From contig JAITWQ010000119.1 in assembly GCA_031285215.1 (NCBI GenBank), positions 1 through 5,628 of the forward strand: a stretch of DNA of 5,628 nt, read 5' to 3'. Made by a program: the position numbers and the translations under genes. The stretch comes from Syntrophobacterales bacterium (lineage in GTDB: Bacteria; Desulfobacterota; Syntrophia; Syntrophales; JAAYKM01). Below, piece after piece: positions 1 through 5,628 of this stretch (position 1 is its first letter; each line of letters starts with the position of its first letter). The notes beneath the pieces are model-generated. The model was not told where the DNA came from. It searched no databases and was given only the letters and a program-made list of their open reading frames with translations.

Positions 1-794
1 CCGATTTTGATATCACCGAGGAAATGCTGCGCCATTTTATTTTCCGCGTTCATAACAGACGGACATTTGTGCGACCGCGTATTATTGTATCTGTTCCTTC
101 CGGCATTACCCAGGTTGAGATGCGTGCCGTCCGGGAAACGGTTGAGTCGGCAGGGGCGCGGGAAATATACCTGATCGAAGAACCCATGGCCGCAGCAATT
201 GGGGCCGGATTGCCCGTTCGTGAACCGATCAGTTCCATGATCGTTGATATCGGCGGCGGGACAACAGAGGTTGCCGTTATTTCGCTGACCGGCATTGTGT
301 ATTCCGAGTCGGTGCGCGTGGCAGGCGATAAGATTGACGAAGAAATTGTTCAGTACATGAAAAGAAAATACGGCCTTTTGATCGGAGAAAGATCGGGCGA
401 GCAGATCAAAATGACTATTGGCAATTGTTTCCCTGACGACGATATCCGAACGATCGACGTCAGGGGCCGCGACCTGATTACAGGTATTCCGAAAACCATT
501 GAGATTAACTCCGAAGAAGTACGGGAAGCGATTCAGGAACCTGTTCGCTTAATTGTTGACGCGATTAAAGCCGCTTTGGAAAACGCGCCTCCCGAACTTG
601 CCGGTGATATTGTGGAACAGGGAATTGTCCTGACGGGCGGCGGCGCTCAGCTCCGCAATCTTGACGCTCTGATCCGCAACGAGACGGGACTGCCGATCAT
701 GATTGCCGAAGATCCCCTTTCTGCGGTGGCCAGAGGCGCGGGAATAGCCCTTGATCAACTGGATATTCTGAAGAAAGTGGCGTTTCAGGTTTAA
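1..794 (+). CDS. mreB: Rod shape-determining protein MreB (actin-like), 5' end missing
   Basis: MreB is a bacterial actin that polymerises with ATP under the inner membrane and positions the side-wall peptidoglycan machinery (MreC, MreD, RodA, PBP2). The reading frame is already open at base 3 and gives 263 residues to the TAA at 792-794. MreB is normally about 340-350 residues, so roughly the first 80, including the phosphate-1 loop, lie outside the window. Visible family marks are the DFDITEEML segment at the left edge, VSVPSGIT, the [16 protein letters not shown] helix, the phosphate-2 motif DIGGGTTE (bases 246-269) and the adenosine-binding [10 protein letters not shown] near bases 628-657. 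The ATG at base 24 is an internal methionine, not the start, because conserved residues continue upstream of it. The protein ends normally. A 218-bp gap with a strong hairpin separates it from mreC, so it may be partly transcribed on its own. Confidence 0.97.
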   Translation, partial: DFDITEEMLRHFIFRVHNRRTFVRPRIIVSVPSGITQVEMRAVRETVESAGAREIYLIEEPMAAAIGAGLPVREPISSMIVDIGGGTTEVAVISLTGIVYSESVRVAGDKIDEEIVQYMKRKYGLLIGERSGEQIKMTIGNCFPDDDIRTIDVRGRDLITGIPKTIEINSEEVREAIQEPVRLIVDAIKAALENAPPELAGDIVEQGIVLTGGGAQLRNLDALIRNETGLPIMIAEDPLSAVARGAGIALDQLDILKKVAFQV

Positions 795-808
795 GCTCCG
801 CCCTAAAC

Positions 809-879
809 GGCTGTACAGGAACCGCCACAGGATGATGGAAGGTGCGCAGAAATCTTGGGGAATACAAGGGAAAACAGCC
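809..879 (+). other. Possible folded RNA segment in the mreB-mreC gap
   Basis: GGCTGT at 809-814 is exactly complementary to ACAGCC at 874-879. The enclosed sequence contains a small hairpin, TCTTG at 853-857 with CAAGG at 865-869 (one wobble pair), around a 7-nt loop. Together they could form a closed, branched leader-like fold just upstream of the strong hairpin at 884-913. I compared it by eye with the riboswitch consensus patterns I know (cobalamin, c-di-GMP, SAM, molybdenum cofactor) and it matches none. Six-base complementarity over this distance can arise by chance, so this is a weak call. Confidence 0.18.
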
Positions 880-883
880 TTAA

Positions 884-913
884 AGCGGTGCTGCTGAAAA
901 TTGCAGCGCCGCT
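884..913 (+). terminator. Strong GC-rich hairpin after mreB, possible terminator or attenuator
   Basis: AGCGGTGCTGC (884-894) pairs with GCAGCGCCGCT (903-913) over 11 base pairs with a single T-G wobble, leaving the 8-nt loop TGAAAATT. The following bases (914-927) are only moderately T-rich and have no clean T run, so it is not a textbook intrinsic terminator. It could cause partial termination, protect the 3' end of mreB mRNA, or both. In E. coli much of the mreB transcript is reported to end before mreC, which gives a precedent for a control point here. The hairpin is directly visible; its role is inferred. Confidence 0.45.
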
Positions 914-922
914 GTGATTTCG

Positions 923-951
923 TTGTTAAAACAATTTCTCATCAACAAAAT
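923..951 (+). promoter_or_regulatory. Weak sigma70-like promoter candidate upstream of mreC
   Basis: TTGTTA at 923-928 (4 of 6 matches to TTGACA) is followed after a 17-bp spacer by CAAAAT at 946-951 (4 of 6 matches to TATAAT), about 60 bp before the mreC ATG. It sits in an AT-rich stretch immediately after the hairpin at 884-913, where an mreCD-mrdA promoter would make sense. Matches of this quality are common in AT-rich DNA, so confidence is low. Confidence 0.2.
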
Positions 952-1012
952 TATTTCGTAGCCCCATGGGGAGATTTTTTATAACATTTGTTGGGAGCTG
1001 GAATTACACCTG

Positions 1013-1840
1013 ATGCGGCCGGTAAAAAGAAAAAAGTCCTTTCTGGTTTTAGCGGTGCTGCTGGTGTTTGTCTTTGTTCTTCTTTCCTACCAGTTGAGTT
1101 TTCCGCAAAATCCCAATCTTTTGCGTAAGGTGGTCCTGGAAACATCATCCGTTATGGAATCCACTGTTGATCACACCATAGCCGTAATCAAAGGCACTTG
1201 GAGCCGTTACCTCTTCCTGCATGGATTGGTTGATGAAAATAAGCGATTACAGGAGGTGAATGCCGGCCTTGCCCGTGATGTTTTGGCATACGAGGAAGCG
1301 CGTCTGGAAAACATTCGCTTGCGGCAGCTGCTTGCTTTTAAGGAACAGCAGAAATTTTCAACGGTATCGGCGCGGGTTATCCGCCGTGATTTATCGGGGA
1401 TCATGAAAACTTTGATGATAGATTGCGGTGAAAATGACGGGATTCGTAAAGGACAGCTGGCGATTGTTGATGCGGGAGTGGTGGGACGTGTTATTGAAAC
1501 CACCTGGAATGCCGCCCGGATCCTTATTTTAACGGACGAAAACAGTAATATTGACGCTTTGATCCAAACGACAAGAACTTATGGCATCCTGCAAGGGACG
1601 GGGAAGGATACCTGTTCTCTGAAGCATATTGTTAAAACAGAAACGGTGAACCAGGATGATATCATTTTAACATCCGGGCTGGCCGGTGAAGGGCCAAAGG
1701 GACTTGCCCTGGGAGTGGTGCGACGTGCGGAATACGATAAAACCAACATGTTTTTTGATATTGAAGTGGTTCCCTTTGTAGATTTTCGTAAGCTTGAAGA
1801 GGTGCTTGTCATTACAGGCAAATGGCAAGGAACGTCATGA
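1013..1840 (+). CDS. mreC: Rod shape-determining protein MreC
   Basis: MreC is a bitopic inner-membrane protein whose periplasmic part forms filaments and activates PBP2/RodA in the elongasome. The 275-residue product has a basic N-terminus (MRPVKRKK), one membrane helix at about residues 9-27, a coiled-coil-like stretch at about 73-115, and then the two-part beta domain. Family-typical segments are KGQLAIVDAGVVGRV (146-160), RILILTDENSNIDALI (169-184), GILQGTG (191-197) and a late LTSGLAGEGPKGLALGVV (219-236). Length fits the family range of about 270-370. The ATG at 1013 is the only plausible in-frame start, since a TAG closes the frame at 959-961. The nearest Shine-Dalgarno-like GGGAG (993-997) lies 15 nt upstream, further than usual, so initiation may be weak. 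Its stop overlaps the mreD start in ATGA, implying translational coupling. Confidence 0.96.
   Translation: MRPVKRKKSFLVLAVLLVFVFVLLSYQLSFPQNPNLLRKVVLETSSVMESTVDHTIAVIKGTWSRYLFLHGLVDENKRLQEVNAGLARDVLAYEEARLENIRLRQLLAFKEQQKFSTVSARVIRRDLSGIMKTLMIDCGENDGIRKGQLAIVDAGVVGRVIETTWNAARILILTDENSNIDALIQTTRTYGILQGTGKDTCSLKHIVKTETVNQDDIILTSGLAGEGPKGLALGVVRRAEYDKTNMFFDIEVVPFVDFRKLEEVLVITGKWQGTS
1827..1831 (+). promoter_or_regulatory. Ribosome binding site that decides the mreD start
   Basis: AAGGA at 1827-1831 lies 5 nt before the ATG at 1837. The alternative in-frame ATG at 1822 has only a poor ACAGG upstream. The site is inside the last codons of mreC and supports starting mreD at 1837, in an ATGA overlap with the mreC stop. 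Confidence 0.6.
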
Positions 1841-2331
1841 TTTCCTGGCTTGCCTGGATTCCCATTATTTTCTTTCTTGTTATCATCCAAAAGACTGTCG
1901 TGGGCGTCCTTGCGTTTCACCATCTAAGCGTTGATCTGACCATGATCTTTGTTGTCTTTGCCGGTCTCAATATGAGTATGGCGCGGGGGAGCGTCTTAAC
2001 CTTATGGGCGGGATTTCTCGTATCTGTTTTGACAGGTTCCGTAACTGCCCTTTTTATGTGTGTTTATCTGGTCATTTTTTCTCTTTCCCATCTTATCTCA
2101 ACGCGGATTTTAGCAAGGACATCTCTTTTTATTGTGTGTTTCACCATGCTTTGCGCCGCCCTGGAAGGTATTCTGCTGATGGCAATCAATCGGTATTATC
2201 TGGGGGTTACGGGCATTGAAGGCATGTTGTGGGCGATACTGCCGCAAATCCCTGTTTTAGGAATATTAAGCCCCTTATTCTTCCATGCTTTCAAAAAAAT
2301 TGAGGCCGTAATCCATGTCCGGAAATACTAA
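1837..2331 (+). CDS. mreD: Rod shape-determining protein MreD
   Basis: MreD is a small polytopic inner-membrane protein that binds MreC and modulates its activation of the PBP2-RodA synthase. From the ATG at 1837 it is 164 residues, close to the usual 160-170. It is strongly hydrophobic, with about five or six membrane segments (roughly residues 4-22, 32-47, 53-70, 71-88, 95-117 and 130-150), and ends in the basic tail KKIEAVIHVRKY. Identity rests on hydropathy, size and position between mreC and mrdA; the sequence itself is poorly conserved across this family. An upstream in-frame ATG at 1822 would add five residues, but the later start has the better Shine-Dalgarno and forms the ATGA junction with mreC. 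Its 3' end overlaps mrdA by 17 nt, consistent with one polycistronic message. Confidence 0.93.
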   Translation: MISWLAWIPIIFFLVIIQKTVVGVLAFHHLSVDLTMIFVVFAGLNMSMARGSVLTLWAGFLVSVLTGSVTALFMCVYLVIFSLSHLISTRILARTSLFIVCFTMLCAALEGILLMAINRYYLGVTGIEGMLWAILPQIPVLGILSPLFFHAFKKIEAVIHVRKY

Positions 2332-4213
2332 TCCCCTTAACAGGCATGATTCCGGCATCTATCGTCCCAAAGTAGAGCTGGTCATTATCGTGATTTGCGT
2401 GGTTTTCTGCGTTTTGATTCTGCGGGTGTGGCATCTTCAAGTGATAAAGGGAGATGAAATGACGCAAAGGGCAGAAACCAACAGCATCCGCTCTCATAAA
2501 ATCCATTCTCTGCGCGGCATGATTTATGACAGAGACGGCAATATCCTGGTCGATAACCAGCCTTCCTATGACATTGTTTTTGTTCCCGACAAAACCAGGG
2601 ATTTAAAAACAGTTGCCCAAACGCTTGAATCCTTTTACCGCGACCACTCTTTGACGATGACGCAAGATTTATCCCGTCTGGCAGAAGATAAATCCCATGC
2701 TCCCATTCGCCTTGACAAAAATGTCAATGCCAAAAAGATTGCTGTTGTCGAAACGCGGTCCCGGGATCTTCCCGGTGTTACGGTTGAAATCGTCCCCAAC
2801 AGGGAATATCTTTACGGAGATATGATGGCTCACTTAATTGGATATGTGGGGGAAGTGAGCCGCGCGGAAATCGTAAATGATTCATCAAAAAAATATGAGG
2901 GCGGAGATTTTATCGGGAAATATGGAATAGAACGATTCTTTGATACTTCTTTAAGGGGCGAAAACGGCGCGGAAGAAATTGAAGTCAATGCGCGGGGCAG
3001 AAAAATAAAAAGTTTGCGGAAAGTTGAACCCACGCAGGGCAATAACCTTCATTTAACGATTGATACGTCCCTGCAAAAAAAAGTTTGGGAGGCAATGGGA
3101 GGCCGGCGGGGAGCAGCGGTGGTTACGTCAGTACAAACGGGGGAAATTCTGGCAATGGTCAGCACTCCTTCATTTAACCCCAATCTGTTTACCGGAGGCA
3201 TCGCTCCGCGCGAATGGCAAAAAATATCCGCAAGCCCTCAGCATCCCATGGAAAACAGGGCGATATCCGGCCAATACCCTCCCGGTTCCACTTATAAACT
3301 TGTTATCGCCGCCGCGGCACTGGAAGAAAAAATTGTTACCCCTCAAAAAACATTTTTTTGCGACGGCACCTTTAAGATGGGCAGCCACACGTTTCGCTGT
3401 TGGAGGAAATCAGGACATGGATATGTAAACCTGTACCGTTCGATTGTGGAATCGTGTGATGTTTATTATTATCACCTTGGCAATCAATTAGGCGTGGATA
3501 CAATCGCTAAATATGCCTATGGGTGCGGGTTCGGCAAGGTGACAGGTTTAACCCTGCCCCGTGAGAAGGGAGGGCTTGTGCCGACAAAGGAATGGAAAAA
3601 AACGGCGCGGAATCAATCGTGGCTCAGGGGAGAAACCATCCCCGTTTCTATTGGACAGGGTTATAATCTGGCGACGCCATTGCAACTGGCTCATTTTTAC
3701 GCGGCTTTGGCCAATGGGGGGATTCTCTACCAGCCCGTATTAGTGCGGCAAATTGACGGGCCGGATGGTCAGCCGGTCTGGAAAGCAAAGCCGGAAGAAA
3801 CAGGACGGCTTCCCATCAGTGAGGCGAACATGAAACTGCTGAACCGCGCCCTTTGGGGCGTAGTAAATGATGGCGGAGGAACCGGATCCGCCGTAAGACG
3901 CCCCGAACGGGATGTTTGCGGAAAGACGGGAACATCACAGGTGGTCGGATTACCGATGTCAGACGAAGCGCGAAAAAGAAGAGTTCTCTCTGCTGCCCAT
4001 AAAGACCACGCCCTTTTTGTCGCTTTTGCCCCTTATAACAAGCCGGAGATTGCCGTTTCCGTGATCGCGGAAAATGCCGGCGGGGGAGGCGCCGTTGCCG
4101 CTCCCATCGCAAGGAAGATTATTGACGCCTACTTTGCGGGGAAAAAGAAAAATACTCCCCACGCCTCGCTGCCCGCATCATCTCCGAGAATGTCAACACC
4201 ACCTTCTCCCTGA
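2315..4213 (+). CDS. mrdA: Penicillin-binding protein 2, elongasome peptidoglycan DD-transpeptidase
   Basis: PBP2 is the class B, monofunctional transpeptidase that cross-links side-wall peptidoglycan in the periplasm, paired with the RodA glycosyltransferase and activated by MreC. The 632-residue product matches the usual length (about 600-650). It has a short cytoplasmic tail, one membrane anchor at about 20-40, the PBP dimerisation/pedestal domain (about 60-235, with RGMIYDRDGNIL at 67-78), and the transpeptidase domain. Active-site motifs are complete: SxxK as S325-T-Y-K328 in YPPGSTYK, SxD as S380-C-D382, and K537-T-G-T540. C349, C362, H368 and C381 form a possible metal site. TGAGG at 2301-2305, 9 nt before the ATG, is an acceptable ribosome binding site inside mreD. 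The last 20 or so residues are a Ser/Pro-rich tail. rodA, often the next gene, is missing; the following gene is on the opposite strand. Confidence 0.97.
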   Translation: MSGNTNPLNRHDSGIYRPKVELVIIVICVVFCVLILRVWHLQVIKGDEMTQRAETNSIRSHKIHSLRGMIYDRDGNILVDNQPSYDIVFVPDKTRDLKTVAQTLESFYRDHSLTMTQDLSRLAEDKSHAPIRLDKNVNAKKIAVVETRSRDLPGVTVEIVPNREYLYGDMMAHLIGYVGEVSRAEIVNDSSKKYEGGDFIGKYGIERFFDTSLRGENGAEEIEVNARGRKIKSLRKVEPTQGNNLHLTIDTSLQKKVWEAMGGRRGAAVVTSVQTGEILAMVSTPSFNPNLFTGGIAPREWQKISASPQHPMENRAISGQYPPGSTYKLVIAAAALEEKIVTPQKTFFCDGTFKMGSHTFRCWRKSGHGYVNLYRSIVESCDVYYYHLGNQLGVDTIAKYAYGCGFGKVTGLTLPREKGGLVPTKEWKKTARNQSWLRGETIPVSIGQGYNLATPLQLAHFYAALANGGILYQPVLVRQIDGPDGQPVWKAKPEETGRLPISEANMKLLNRALWGVVNDGGGTGSAVRRPERDVCGKTGTSQVVGLPMSDEARKRRVLSAAHKDHALFVAFAPYNKPEIAVSVIAENAGGGGAVAAPIARKIIDAYFAGKKKNTPHASLPASSPRMSTPPSP

Positions 4214-4254
4214 AACGGTGAAGAAAGCTGCCCGCCCATATTCATATTGATTCC

Positions 4255-4280
4255 CCGCTGGCACGGACGCGCCGCCACGG
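4255..4280 (+). terminator. Imperfect GC-rich hairpin after mrdA, weak terminator candidate
   Basis: CCG (4255-4257), TGGC (4259-4262) and GG (4265-4266) can pair with CGG (4278-4280), GCCA (4274-4277) and CC (4272-4273), giving nine GC-rich pairs with two small bulges on the 5' side and a 5-nt loop. TTTGT follows directly. It lies 42 nt after the mrdA stop, where the operon should end before the convergent gene at 4328. The bulges and short T run make it weak. Confidence 0.25.
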
Positions 4281-4327
4281 TTTGTACAATCGGGTATTAA
4301 TATTTTTGGCAAAGTTTTTTTCAGAAA

Positions 4328-4747
4328 CTATGACTTGGTCGTCAGACGCTTGTATATCATCTGGCTTATAGGCTCAATATAGTCAAGCTGGCTGACATCA
4401 TGCTCCGCAATAAATAATATTTGCTCTACAATCCGCGCTGCCTGAGCGGGGAGCAGAGTTTTATTATATTTCGACTTAGGCGTTAAAACCAGGGTCTTAG
4501 GGACGGCAATGTCTTTATTCTCCATTACACGCCGGCCTATTTCCAGAAAATCATCATACCCATATCCCAAAGCCTCGGCTATTTTCCGGCGGTTATCCTC
4601 CAAAGCCCCCCTGCGTCCGGCTTCCGCGTTAAGAATTATAGAAATTGGCACACCGGCCGCTTTAGCCAAGGCAGTTTTTTCTCCCCGTTTGGCATTTTTC
4701 AGGCAAAAGGCAAGGGCTGTCTGAAAAGTCTTTTTTGTAGATTCCAT
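4328..4747 (-). CDS. XRE-family helix-turn-helix regulator, phage-repressor-like
   Basis: This 139-residue protein is a probable DNA-binding regulator of unknown target. Its N-terminal half carries an XRE/Cro-C1 type helix-turn-helix: KTALAKAAGV (24-33) as the second helix, then a recognition-helix region PISIILNAEAG (34-44). The following RRKIAEALGYGYDDFLEIGR (53-72) is the typical closing part of phage-repressor-like XRE proteins. Residues 73-139 form a short second region, with basic SKYNK and helix-prone AARIVEQILFIAEHD, probably for oligomerisation; I see no peptidase or ligand-binding domain. The start is the first ATG of the frame; the upstream Shine-Dalgarno is poor. It converges on mrdA and lies 115 bp downstream of mgtE on the same strand, so it may be co-transcribed with mgtE or have its own promoter. 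It could also be an orphan antitoxin or a prophage remnant, although no toxin or phage gene is visible. Confidence 0.8.
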   Translation of the reverse strand: MESTKKTFQTALAFCLKNAKRGEKTALAKAAGVPISIILNAEAGRRGALEDNRRKIAEALGYGYDDFLEIGRRVMENKDIAVPKTLVLTPKSKYNKTLLPAQAARIVEQILFIAEHDVSQLDYIEPISQMIYKRLTTKS

Positions 4748-4778
4748 TTGGTTTTACTCAGGTGCCGATTAACTAAAC

Positions 4779-4787
4779 AGAAGGGGG
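4779..4787 (+). promoter_or_regulatory. Strong Shine-Dalgarno-like site before a small ORF
   Basis: AGAAGGGGG (4779-4787) lies 5 nt before an ATG at 4793 in the gap between the XRE gene and mgtE. It is one of the better ribosome-binding sequences in the window and is on the strand opposite to both flanking genes. Confidence 0.3.
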
Positions 4788-4792
4788 TTTTT

Positions 4793-4939
4793 ATGTTCAC
4801 CGCGAAACAAAAGCTTTTTTTCAAATACATCTTTTTCATTGTGCTGACCGTTGGCGAGGAACTTAAAGCATTCTTCCGCTTAACAGCACCACGGCAACGG
4901 AAAAATAAATCACCAAACCCGTCACGTCCACAAGGGTAG
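4793..4939 (+). CDS. Possible small membrane peptide or gene remnant, antisense to the mgtE 3' end
   Basis: This 48-codon ORF begins [20 protein letters not shown], a basic start followed by a hydrophobic stretch long enough for a membrane segment (about residues 8-22), then EELKAFFR. Its ATG has a well-spaced strong Shine-Dalgarno (4779-4787). From about residue 24 it runs antisense through the last 77 nt of mgtE, and the residues there (basic, Pro- and Ser-rich) look like out-of-frame translation rather than selected protein. I do not recognise a family. It may be a real small protein, the 5' stump of a gene cut off when mgtE came to lie here, or chance. No convincing + strand promoter is visible upstream. 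Confidence 0.25.
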   Translation: MFTAKQKLFFKYIFFIVLTVGEELKAFFRLTAPRQRKNKSPNPSRPQG

Positions 4940-5628
4940 CCACGAAGGGCGCGGATGCCGTGGCGGGGTCTAATCCTGACCTTTTCAAAATGAACGGAAT
5001 CATGGAACCAGACAAAGTTCCCCAGAGGACGACGAAGACCAGGGATAACGACACGCTTAATCCTACCCACAGCCAAAATTCTCCATAATCGTAAAAGCCC
5101 GCTTCCTGCCACAGGTAAATGCGGACAAATCCTATCAGCCCCAGAATAGAACCCAAAATCAAGCCTGACAAAATTTCCTTGCGCATTACGTACCACCAGT
5201 TTCTTAGTCTTAGTTCACCCAGGGCCAAAGAACGGATAATAAGACTGGCGGCCTGCGAGCCGGAATTACCGCCGCTCGAAATGATCAGGGGAATGAACAG
5301 GGCAAGGACAACGGCTTTCGCCAGTTCTCCCTCAAAATAGCCCATGGCCGACGCGGTAAGCATTTCGCCGAAGAACAGAATGACGAGCCAGCCGGAACGC
5401 TTCTTAATCATCTCGAACAACGAGGTTTTGGTGTACGATAAATCCAAACCATCGGTGCCGCCGAATTTCTGGAAGTCTTCCGTTGCCTCTTTCTCCAAAA
5501 TGTCTATTACGTCGTCCACCGTAACGATACCCAGTAATGTTCCATCCGTATCGGTTACGGGCAAAGCGATGCGGTCGCTGTCCTGAAATATCTTTCCGGC
5601 GACTTCCCTGTCGTCGTTGGCATTAAGC
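4863..5628 (-). CDS. mgtE: Magnesium transporter MgtE, C-terminal half (N-terminus beyond the right edge)
   Basis: MgtE is a homodimeric, Mg2+-gated channel of the inner membrane that imports Mg2+ and closes when cytoplasmic Mg2+ is high. The window holds its last 254 residues of the usual 450 or so, with the frame open to the right edge. It starts within the second CBS domain ([24 protein letters not shown] and [12 protein letters not shown]), followed by the connecting plug helix. The membrane domain then has five helices at about visible residues 79-98, 105-133, 152-173, 184-213 and 227-249. Pore-family marks are the [20 protein letters not shown] segment (119-138) and [18 protein letters not shown] (220-237). 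D234 is placed like the ion-binding Asp432 of Thermus thermophilus MgtE. The TTG at 5564 is internal, because CBS-domain sequence continues upstream. Any Mg2+-responsive leader would be outside the window. Confidence 0.95.
   Translation of the reverse strand, partial: LNANDDREVAGKIFQDSDRIALPVTDTDGTLLGIVTVDDVIDILEKEATEDFQKFGGTDGLDLSYTKTSLFEMIKKRSGWLVILFFGEMLTASAMGYFEGELAKAVVLALFIPLIISSGGNSGSQAASLIIRSLALGELRLRNWWYVMRKEILSGLILGSILGLIGFVRIYLWQEAGFYDYGEFWLWVGLSVSLSLVFVVLWGTLSGSMIPFILKRSGLDPATASAPFVATLVDVTGLVIYFSVAVVLLSGRML

Noticed and set aside
830..895. A short ATG-started reading frame in the mreB-mreC gap (about 21 codons)
   Set aside because: It lacks a convincing ribosome binding site, shows no protein-like features and ends inside the hairpin at 884-913.
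795..900. A known riboswitch class upstream of mreC
   Set aside because: By eye I find none of the conserved cores of the cobalamin, c-di-GMP, SAM or molybdenum cofactor classes. mreC also has no known ligand-linked control that would favour one.
3075..3082. Run of eight A's inside mrdA, a possible polymerase or ribosome slippage site
   Set aside because: The frame continues intact through it into all the catalytic motifs, and the run encodes ordinary Lys residues. Nothing indicates programmed slippage.
3060..3428. A 122-codon + strand ORF inside mrdA
   Set aside because: It lies in another frame across the conserved transpeptidase domain, including the SxxK region, and its product is compositionally odd with no motifs.
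4509..4724. A 71-codon + strand ORF opposite the XRE gene
   Set aside because: It is the antisense shadow of the helix-turn-helix coding region and has no ribosome binding site or domain.
4699..5196. A 165-codon - strand ORF overlapping the mgtE C-terminal region
   Set aside because: It is a shadow in another frame of mgtE, whose own frame has clear MgtE motifs. The shadow is rich in Arg and Gly, has no recognisable domain, and also runs into the start of the XRE gene.

Overview
The window is a stretch of bacterial chromosome dominated by a cell-shape (elongasome) gene cluster read on the + strand: the 3' part of mreB, then mreC, mreD and mrdA (penicillin-binding protein 2). Two genes converge on it from the right on the - strand: a small XRE-type helix-turn-helix regulator and the C-terminal half of an MgtE magnesium transporter that runs off the right edge. 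The gene order, diderm-style MreC/MreD/PBP2 and moderate GC content suggest a Gram-negative rod. The flavour of the proteins, especially the phage-repressor-like XRE protein, fits Desulfobacterota (former Deltaproteobacteria, Syntrophia-like). That placement is an impression from sequence style, not a demonstrated assignment.

Left region (1-1012): the last 263 residues of MreB, then a 218-bp gap before mreC. The gap has no convincing gene. It holds an 11-bp GC-rich hairpin (884-913), a possible longer-range fold (809-879) and a weak sigma70-like promoter. It may set the ratio of MreB to the membrane components.

Centre (1013-4213): mreC, mreD and mrdA are translationally coupled. An ATGA overlap joins mreC to mreD, and a 17-nt overlap joins mreD to mrdA. 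MreC (periplasmic scaffold), MreD (membrane protein) and PBP2 (transpeptidase) work with cytoplasmic MreB filaments and the RodA glycosyltransferase to insert peptidoglycan along the cell side wall. rodA often follows mrdA but is absent here; the cluster stops at mrdA, followed by a weak hairpin (4255-4280).

Right region (4214-5628): the XRE regulator (4328-4747) and mgtE (4863 to edge) share the - strand, separated by 115 bp. That gap carries, on the + strand, a well-placed Shine-Dalgarno and a short ORF running into the mgtE 3' end, which could be a tiny gene or a gene remnant.

I see no mobile element, CRISPR array, tRNA or rRNA. Most of the window is conserved housekeeping sequence. The less explained parts are the mreB-mreC gap, the missing rodA, the Cys/His set in PBP2, and the small ORF with its XRE neighbour.
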